Assembly (NCBI GenBank): GCA_002482705.1
Contig: DLGM01000132.1
Location: 408-5,470 of the forward strand
DNA: 5,063 bases
Origin: Cyanobacteria bacterium UBA7694
GTDB lineage: Bacteria; Cyanobacteriota; Sericytochromatia; UBA7694
Direction of reading: 5' to 3'
The position numbers and the translations under genes are program-made. Positions 1 through 4,209 of this stretch are shown piece after piece (position 1 is the stretch's first letter; every line of letters starts with the position of its first letter). The notes under the pieces were generated by a model. That model ran no database searches. It was not told where the DNA came from and saw only the letters and a program-made list of their open reading frames with translations.

Positions 1-2
1 AA

Positions 3-221
3 AGTTGCCCCCCCCAGGCCCTGCTTGATGCCGCCACCCTGGCCCTGCATTTTTCGCAAGCGCGGGGCCAGCAGGAGGCAGCCATTCTTTATACCCCGGC
101 CAAATATGTGCAGCGGCGCAAAGGCGCTGCCCCCGGTGAGGTCTATTTACAGGCGCATAAGGTACTGGGGTTGCGCCTAGAGCCAGAGCGCTTGGAAAGG
201 TTGTTATCGAAAGCGCTCTAG
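3..221 (+). CDS. NFACT/RqcH (Rqc2-like) protein, C-terminal end, 5' truncated by window
   Basis: The last 72 residues of a larger protein are visible, ending at TAG 219-221. They match the C-terminal half of the NFACT-R domain: a 'LLDAATLALHFS' helix, then 'YTPAKYVQRRKGAAPGEVY', which corresponds to the family pattern YT..kyV.k.kGakPG.V. In bacteria, proteins of this family (RqcH, also called FbpA or fibronectin-binding-like) bind the obstructed 50S subunit with peptidyl-tRNA and add alanine tails in ribosome quality control; they act in the cytoplasm. The N-terminal NFACT-N and coiled-coil parts lie outside the window, so activity cannot be judged. The first residues (Ser-Cys, then Pro-Pro) sit just before and within a run of eight C at 8-15 and do not look family-like. 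If the run had seven C, the upstream reading would be Lys-Leu-Pro-Pro, which resembles relatives better, but five bases of context cannot settle it. Family assignment is fairly firm; orthology to RqcH is inference. Confidence 0.82.
   Translation, partial: SCPPQALLDAATLALHFSQARGQQEAAILYTPAKYVQRRKGAAPGEVYLQAHKVLGLRLEPERLERLLSKAL
8..15. repeat. C8 homopolymer within the NFACT tail
   Basis: This is a run of eight C inside the NFACT coding end. It is one of two C8 runs in the window; the other, at 485-492, coincides with a clear frameshift. Whether this run also shifts the frame cannot be decided, because the upstream coding sequence is cut off by the window edge. Confidence 0.9.
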
Positions 222-484
222 ATCCTTGCAGGCAACTTGCAGCCAGTGGGACAATAAGCGCACATCTCTTGCGAAAGAAAGCGTTTATGCAGCCTGTTCT
301 CGACCTTCAACCCACCCTGACCCATTACCGCCAACGATTGGCTCAGCACCCGGTCTATCCGTCCCTCAACAATCTGGCTGATTTACATGTCTTTATGCAG
401 CACCATGTCTTTGCCGTTTGGGATTTTATGAGCCTGCTCAAAAGCCTGCAGCAGCACCTGACCTGTACCCAAGTGCCCTGGCTT

Positions 485-492
485 CCCCCCCC
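485..492 (+). repeat. C8 tract at the DUF3050 frameshift
   Basis: Eight consecutive C encode Pro-Pro plus the start of a third Pro. The upstream frame then reads CCA CAA TAG and stops at 499. The frame one base over (CAC AAT AGG GAA) continues the family sequence without interruption. A seven-C tract would restore the gene, so this run is the exact site of the break. Confidence 0.9.
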
Positions 493-990
493 ACAATAGG
501 GAAGCGGCCCGGTTCATCAATGAAATTGTATTGGGGGAAGAGACGGACGAAGCGCCCGGTGGCGGTTATATCAGCCACTTTGAGCTCTACCTGCAGGCAA
601 TGCAGGAATGTGGGGCGGACATCGCTCCCATTCGCAGCTTATTGCGTCTGTTGTACGAAGGGGTTGGGCTTCCCCAGGCCCTGTCTGAGGTTTCCCCTTA
701 CGCCGGAGTCACGACCTTTGTTTCCACCACTTGGGACATCGTTCAATCGGGCGACTTACCCGCCATTGCGGCTGCTTTTACCTTGGGACGCGAAGCCGTG
801 ATTCCCGACATGTTCCAGGCCCTGGTGCGCGATTTAGAAGCCCGTTTTCCCGAACGCTTTGTCACCTTGCGGTATTATCTCGATCGGCACATTCACATGG
901 ACGGCGACCACCACGGGCCGTTGGCTTTAAAGCTCTTGGAAACCCTGTGTGGTGACAGCCCCGAAGCTTGGGCACGGGTGGAAGCTACGA

Positions 991-1026
991 CCCAGAGGGT
1001 GCTGGAAGCCCGGCTCACCCTCTGGG
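991..1026. repeat. 11-bp perfect inverted repeat (14-nt loop) at a convergent gene end
   Basis: CCCAGAGGGTG (991-1001) is the exact reverse complement of CACCCTCTGGG (1016-1026), separated by 14 nt. It lies within the last codons of the DUF3050 gene and 20 bp beyond the stop codon of the opposite-strand ankyrin gene. A transcript from either strand could fold into a GC-rich stem. On the ankyrin strand it sits where a 3' stem-loop or terminator would be expected, but no clear U-run follows on either side, so it is not called a canonical intrinsic terminator. Confidence 0.75.
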
Positions 1027-1045
1027 ACAGCGTCTGTGAACACCT

Positions 1046-2578
1046 CTAGGTCGCCCCTTTGGCCTTCAGCAGTTCAACAATCTTGGCCATACCAGCCTGT
1101 TCCGCGCCACTGAGCGCACTGCCCCCCTGCGGAGTACGAGTGTTCACATCCGGGTTCTTGGCCAAAATGGCCTCGACCATCGGGACACTGCCCGTTGCAA
1201 CCGCCATCATCAGAGGAGTTAACCCCGAGGCCGAAGCCTGATTGACCTTGGCTCCCCGTGCCAATAAGAGTTGGGCCATGGGCAAATGTCCTTGCATAAT
1301 GGCCGCATGGAGGGCTGTAAACTGCTCCTCACCCCCCACCGCATGGATATCCGCACCGCGATCGAGCAACACCCGCACCATCTGGTCACGGCCCATTGCC
1401 GCCGCCAGCATCAGCAATGTCAAGCCGTCTTTGTCACGTATTTTGAGATCGGCCCCCTTGGCCAATAGGGCATCCACCACGGGCATGTGGTTATTGCCCA
1501 CGGCAGCGCTCAGCGCCGAGTGACCACCCCGGTTGACCAGCGTCAGATTGGCCCCTTTTTCTAACAGCAGTTTGACCAGCGGCAAGTGACCCCGGGCAGC
1601 CGCAGCCATCAAGGGCGTATTGCCATCTTGATTGGCGCGATTGACATCTGCTTTGGCTTCAATCAGGGCAGTCATGACCTCTAGATGGCCCCCTAACGCG
1701 CCTAAAATCAGGGCTGTATTGCCATTGGCCAACGCCGTATCCGGCTTGGCCCCCTTCGCCAACAGACCTTGGGTGAAATCACCATGGCCCTTTACAGCCG
1801 CCAAATGCAGGGGCGTCATCCCCTCTTGGTTGCGCACTTCAACCTGGGCATTGCGCCCGAGCAAATGCTGGACCACCACTTTGTGGCCCTGAAATACAGC
1901 TTGGTGCAGCGCCGTATTGCCATCTTTTTGGGCAGTATCCACCTTGGCTCCCAAATCGAGGAGACGCAGCAGAATATCAAGATGCCCCCCGTGGGCGGCA
2001 TAGATCAGGGCCGTACTGCCTTGGGCATTGGCCGTATCAAAGGGGGCCTTTTTTTCGAGCAGGAACAGCACCAAACTGCGGTGCCCCTCAAGGGCCGCCA
2101 TCATCAACGGGGAATCGCCGTTGATATCCGCCGCCCCAATCTCAGCCCCCTGTTCGAGCAAGAGTTTCGCCGTTGCCAAATCCCCTTCCAGGGCCGCCAA
2201 CCACAGGGCACTTTGCTGCTGCTGGTTGCGCACATTGACATTGGCCTTCTGACTGATAAGATAAGCGGCAATGTCGGTGTGTTTGAATGAAATCGCTGCC
2301 ATCAGGGGCGTAAAACCGCTGCTATTGGGGGTGTCGAGCTTGCCGCCCCGGGCCTGGATCTTTTTAACCAGTGCCAAGTCACCCTGCAAGGTGGCCATCA
2401 TTAAAGGGGTGAGGCCTTTTTCGCCTTGCACGTTGACATCGGCTCCGCGCTCTAAGGCCGCTTCGAGGCCCGGAATACTGAGCTGGTTCAAGGCCTGTTT
2501 TAAGTCGTCATTGGGGCCAGCCCAAGCGGGGCTGGACAATAGGGCCAAGGTGCATAAAACCAGGAAGAACTTAGACAT
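1046..2578 (-). CDS. Exported ankyrin-repeat protein, 13 full repeats
   Basis: This is a 510-residue protein with an N-terminal Sec signal peptide: 'MSK', a hydrophobic core 'FFLVLCTLALL', and an 'AWA' cleavage site after about residue 20. The Cys at residue 9 does not fit a lipobox. The mature part starts with a partial capping repeat (about 21-55, ending 'LERGADVNVQGEKG'). Thirteen ankyrin repeats follow at residues 56-485, each 33 residues with the pattern x-T-P/A-L-x-x-A-(8)-LL-x-x-G-A-x-(4-6)-N-x-x-G; the eleventh has one extra residue (34). A C-terminal cap (486-510) ends at the stop. No enzymatic domain or membrane anchor is seen. Ankyrin arrays bind protein partners; an exported one would act in the periplasm or outside the cell, and its partner cannot be named. 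ATG 2578 is preferred over TTG 2593 because GGAG (2591-2588) sits 9 nt before it. The gene is convergent with the DUF3050 gene and overlaps its stop by 4 bp. Antisense frames across 1059-2645 are shadows of the repeats. Confidence 0.93.
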   Translation of the reverse strand: MSKFFLVLCTLALLSSPAWAGPNDDLKQALNQLSIPGLEAALERGADVNVQGEKGLTPLMMATLQGDLALVKKIQARGGKLDTPNSSGFTPLMAAISFKHTDIAAYLISQKANVNVRNQQQQSALWLAALEGDLATAKLLLEQGAEIGAADINGDSPLMMAALEGHRSLVLFLLEKKAPFDTANAQGSTALIYAAHGGHLDILLRLLDLGAKVDTAQKDGNTALHQAVFQGHKVVVQHLLGRNAQVEVRNQEGMTPLHLAAVKGHGDFTQGLLAKGAKPDTALANGNTALILGALGGHLEVMTALIEAKADVNRANQDGNTPLMAAAARGHLPLVKLLLEKGANLTLVNRGGHSALSAAVGNNHMPVVDALLAKGADLKIRDKDGLTLLMLAAAMGRDQMVRVLLDRGADIHAVGGEEQFTALHAAIMQGHLPMAQLLLARGAKVNQASASGLTPLMMAVATGSVPMVEAILAKNPDVNTRTPQGGSALSGAEQAGMAKIVELLKAKGAT

Positions 2579-2587
2579 AAGGGGGAT

Positions 2588-2609
2588 CTCCAATCGCTAC
2601 CCCATTGTA
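2588..2609 (-). promoter_or_regulatory. Ribosome binding site and possible -10 box of the ankyrin gene
   Basis: Reading the minus strand, TACAAT (2609-2604) is a plausible -10 element, and GGAG (2591-2588) lies 9 nt before ATG 2578, an optimal Shine-Dalgarno distance. The GGAG decides the start codon. The -35 region at the expected spacing (TCTCCA, 2632-2627) is a poor match, so the promoter part is tentative. Confidence 0.5.
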
Positions 2610-2708
2610 ACGAATTTGACAGGGGCTGGAGACATGACAGGTTGAAAGAAATAGATCCTTGTTGCTTATAGCGAGAACACTGCACGGGTATGGCAATTAT
2701 CCGAATAG

Positions 2709-2957
2709 CTCCAGTACAAAAGAAAGGAGACCGATAGGACTCTCAAACGTGCTTTGTGCGAAATGCCCTTTTACGGTTATCATAAGGCAGTTTGCGCCCT
2801 TCGGGCTCAGGGCTTCCAGGTGGGCAAAAAACGTGCGTGGCAACTTAAGCAGGAATTAGGCCTCAGAGCGATGTACCCTGAGCCTAAGACCAATATTACA
2901 AACTCAACTGAGTTACCCTTCTTAACAACACCTGTGCACGCGAACCCGCATGAATGA
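2709..2957 (+). pseudogene. IS3-family transposase (OrfB) remnant, HTH region only
   Basis: This stretch of about 80 codons, open from 2709 to TGA 2955-2957, contains 'LKRALCEMPFYGYHKAVCAL' followed by 'RAQGFQVGKKRAWQL' and 'ELGLRAMYPEPKT'. It matches the segment of IS3-family OrfB proteins just before the integrase core: the LPFYGYR..t..L...G..vn.kRv.rLm..mGL.a.yPkp pattern of the HTH_21 region. An in-frame TAG at 2706-2708 closes it upstream. The DDE catalytic core that normally follows this segment is missing, so about a quarter to a third of a normal OrfB remains. No OrfA and no terminal inverted repeats were recognised. It cannot transpose. It records a past insertion beside the XRE gene and lies in sequence of lower GC, by eye, than the neighbouring genes. 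Confidence 0.75.
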
Positions 2958-3129
2958 AACCAACCGACAACCTACTTTGTAAATGAAACGCCACAGCAAA
3001 TGCCTTCCGAATGATTCACAGCGCTTTTATCAGAACGCCTGTAAGAGCTTGTAAATCATTTATTTTAACCTTCATTTTATAGGTGATTACCTATACTTCC
3101 TAACCCCCCTTTATGCCGACAATAGCAGC
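2958..3129 (+). promoter_or_regulatory. Gene-free leader and promoter region of the XRE gene
   Basis: There is no coding signal here. The stretch is AT-richer than the flanking genes towards its 3' half. A good -10 hexamer, TATACT (3092-3097), lies 32 bp before ATG 3130; the -35 at the normal spacing (around 3069-3074) is poor, which fits a regulated or activator-dependent promoter. A second possible -35, TTGTAA (3049-3054), has only a weak TTTTAT partner. No Shine-Dalgarno is visible before the start. The -10 overlaps the palindrome listed separately. The left part (2958-3040) may still be degraded insertion-sequence DNA, but I could not match it to anything. Confidence 0.5.
3078..3095. promoter_or_regulatory. 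Palindromic operator candidate TATAGGT-GATT-ACCTATA
   Basis: This is a perfect 7-bp inverted repeat with a 4-nt spacer, centred about 43 bp upstream of the XRE gene start and overlapping its best -10 hexamer (3092-3097). Dyads of this size are typical binding sites for dimeric XRE/Cro-type regulators, and the position would block RNA polymerase. It is inferred to be the autoregulatory operator of the gene at 3130. No second copy was noticed in the window. Confidence 0.6.
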
Positions 3130-3819
3130 ATGGCAAAAAAATCTCCTTCCCCCCGGCGGCGCGAGTTGCTGACCTTTGGCCGTCGCCTGCGCAGTTGGCG
3201 CAAAGCCAAGGGTTGGTCGCAAGAAAAGCTGGCCCTAAACGCCGGGCTCGACTTCTCTTACGTCAACGAAATTGAAAACGGCAAGCTCAACCCCGGCCTG
3301 GTGACAGTCATCGCCCTCAGCCGCGCTTTGGAAATCAGCCCAGCCACCCTATTTTTGCCCCTGAGCGAAGCCCAGAAGCTACAGTCCAGCCCGGTCGTGC
3401 AGCATGAAGTGCAAGAAGATCGCGTCTTGCAGCATCTCGAACAACCAGAATTGCTTAGCGCCCACTGTCAACTGGTCGTGCAATATGCCCGTGAGAGTTA
3501 CTGGGAAGGGGCTCAGCAGTGGCTTAAAGCCCTGCAATCTTGGTTTCCTGGCCACTGGCGACTGGCCTATACCGCCGCACGCTATCACTGTTTAAAAGCC
3601 GAGACCTATTTACAGACCCATCCCACCGCCCAGATTGCCGAAACGAGCATCCCCTATGCGGCACAAACCCCGGAAGTGGCTCAGGAGCTGCACGCAGCCC
3701 TGGAGGCTTTGCAGCAGATCAGGCATGAGCCCGATCTCAAGCATTTATTGCTGCAGGACCAGGAAATGCTGATTTTGCAGCGCCACTGTGCAGAGGCTTG
3801 GCAGAGCTTGTTCTTATAG
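3130..3819 (+). CDS. XRE-family transcriptional regulator with unknown helical C-terminal domain
   Basis: This is a 229-residue cytoplasmic DNA-binding protein. Residues about 15-77 form a Cro/C1-type helix-turn-helix: 'FGRRLRSWRKAKGWSQEKLA' gives helices 1-2, and 'LDFSYVNEIENGKLNPGL' contains the recognition helix and the conserved S-Y-x-x-x-I-E-x-G-K-x-x-P pattern. A basic N-terminal extension (KK, RRR) precedes it. Residues about 95-229 are predicted helical by eye, rich in Gln, Leu, Ala, His and Trp, with short helix-loop segments ('WEGAQQWLKALQSWFPGHWR') that recall tetratricopeptide-like hairpins. I do not recognise this domain; it may sense a ligand or mediate oligomerisation. ATG 3130 is chosen because the HTH begins soon after it and the promoter lies immediately upstream; no clear ribosome binding site is present. 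Its own promoter region carries a perfect dyad, suggesting autoregulation. It ends 1 bp from the stop of the opposite-strand remnant at 3821. Targets other than itself are unknown. Confidence 0.88.
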   Translation: MAKKSPSPRRRELLTFGRRLRSWRKAKGWSQEKLALNAGLDFSYVNEIENGKLNPGLVTVIALSRALEISPATLFLPLSEAQKLQSSPVVQHEVQEDRVLQHLEQPELLSAHCQLVVQYARESYWEGAQQWLKALQSWFPGHWRLAYTAARYHCLKAETYLQTHPTAQIAETSIPYAAQTPEVAQELHAALEALQQIRHEPDLKHLLLQDQEMLILQRHCAEAWQSLFL

Positions 3820-3820
3820 A

Positions 3821-4133
3821 CTAAAGGGCCTGCACTTCACTCAGTGATAAGCCTGTTACTTCAGCGATCAGTTCCGGGGTCAGCCCTTTTGCTTTCATTT
3901 GGCGGGCCGTATCACGTTTGGCTTTTTCAAAGATACGCTGATAACCTGCTGATTCTTCGATCGCTAACATCTGTTCAACCTCCCGAAAAACCTGTTCAAT
4001 CATCGTTTTTTTGGAAATGAAGCCCACTGAGAATTTCTGTTCTGAGCAGCAATTCCCGCTGTTGCTCTGGATCATGGCGGGTATGTGCAAGCAATAGATC
4101 GACACACTGCTTCAGCTCCGAAGCAGTGCCTTG
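3821..4133 (-). pseudogene. Frameshifted C-terminal remnant of a probable Rpn/PD-(D/E)XK transposase-nuclease
   Basis: Two minus-strand frames make up one decayed gene. The upstream frame (from 4133, after an in-frame TAG at 4136-4134) reads 'LLLAHTRHDPEQQRELLLRT' then 'EILSGLHFQK' and stops just past a run of seven A (+ strand T 4006-4012). The second frame continues 'MIEQVFREVEQMLAIEES', 'GYQRIFEKAKRDTARQMKAK' and 'GLTPELIAEVTGLSLSEVQAL' to TAG 3823-3821. Dropping one A joins them. The tail, with its YQ-x-IFE-KAK segment followed by a G-L-x-x-E-x-I-A-x-V-T-G-L-S motif, is typical of the C-terminus of Rpn/PDDEXK_2-type proteins, which in some bacteria promote RecA-independent recombination. 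The N-terminal nuclease domain is absent, so no activity is expected. The last 60 codons could still be expressed from ATG 4003 as a small protein, but no ribosome binding site supports it. Family assignment is moderate, made from tail motifs only. Confidence 0.6.
4105..4128. repeat. 9-bp perfect inverted repeat with 6-nt loop
   Basis: CACTGCTTC (4105-4113) and GAAGCAGTG (4120-4128) are exact reverse complements separated by AGCTCC. The repeat lies at the upstream edge of the nuclease remnant, close to where its similarity ends. Neither side has a T-run, so it is not a standard terminator. It could be a chance hairpin, a scar of the rearrangement that truncated the gene, or a folded RNA element. 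The following 4134-4209 stretch is AT-rich and shows no gene or hairpin. Confidence 0.65.
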
Positions 4134-4209
4134 CTACACCATTGCGCTAAGAGGCAACTAGGATTGAATGCCGCTTGATATGACAGACCTACTAAAAATG
4201 ATTTAAAAA

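Larger units (their letters stand above)
287..1049 (+). pseudogene. DUF3050 family protein, frameshifted in a C8 tract
   Basis: Two adjacent frames together encode one DUF3050 protein. The 5' part (ATG 287 to TAG 497-499) carries the motif 'FMQHHVFAVWDFMSLLK' and ends 'PWLPPPQ'. The 3' part, one frame over, resumes with 'RFINEIVLGEETDE' and runs to TAG 1047-1049. Removing one C from the run at 485-492 joins them into a 253-residue protein, about the usual family length, reading 'PWLPPHNREAARFINEIV'. Later motifs fit the family too: 'SHFELY' (about 97-101), 'FTLGREAVIPDMF' (164-176) and a His/Asp-rich 'DRHIHMDGDHHGPL' (199-212). From memory, DUF3050 is placed with heme-oxygenase-like helical folds; His39/40, Glu84, His97, His201/203 and His208/209 would then be candidate metal ligands, but the reaction is unknown. 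A TTG at 269 could add six residues; ATG 287 fits family starts better. No strong ribosome binding site is visible. It is scored as a pseudogene as read, but could be a phase-variable gene, a recoded gene or a sequencing error. Confidence 0.85.

Noticed and set aside
226..255. Possible promoter (TTGCAG, 18-bp spacer, GACAAT) before the DUF3050 gene
   Set aside because: Only three and four of six consensus positions match, too weak to annotate although the location is reasonable.
418..801. 127-codon + strand frame overlapping the DUF3050 gene
   Set aside because: It overlaps both halves of the DUF3050 coding sequence in the wrong frame, has low-complexity Pro/Arg-rich content and shows no family motif.
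2616..2621. Consensus -35 hexamer TTGACA on the + strand
   Set aside because: No acceptable -10 lies 16-18 bp downstream, and the only gene start nearby is on the other strand.
1059..2645. Several long + strand frames antisense to the ankyrin gene
   Set aside because: They are shadows of the periodic ankyrin repeats, with no independent start signals or recognisable domains.
2953..2989. Direct repeat AATGAAAC (2953-2960 and 2982-2989)
   Set aside because: There are only two short copies and no further unit, so it is neither a CRISPR array nor a convincing target-site duplication.
3379..3588. 69-codon minus-strand frame inside the XRE gene
   Set aside because: It is antisense to a well-supported coding region and has no ribosome binding site or motif.
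4134..4209. AT-rich gap downstream of the CHAP gene as a terminator region
   Set aside because: No stem followed by a T-run was found on the minus strand.
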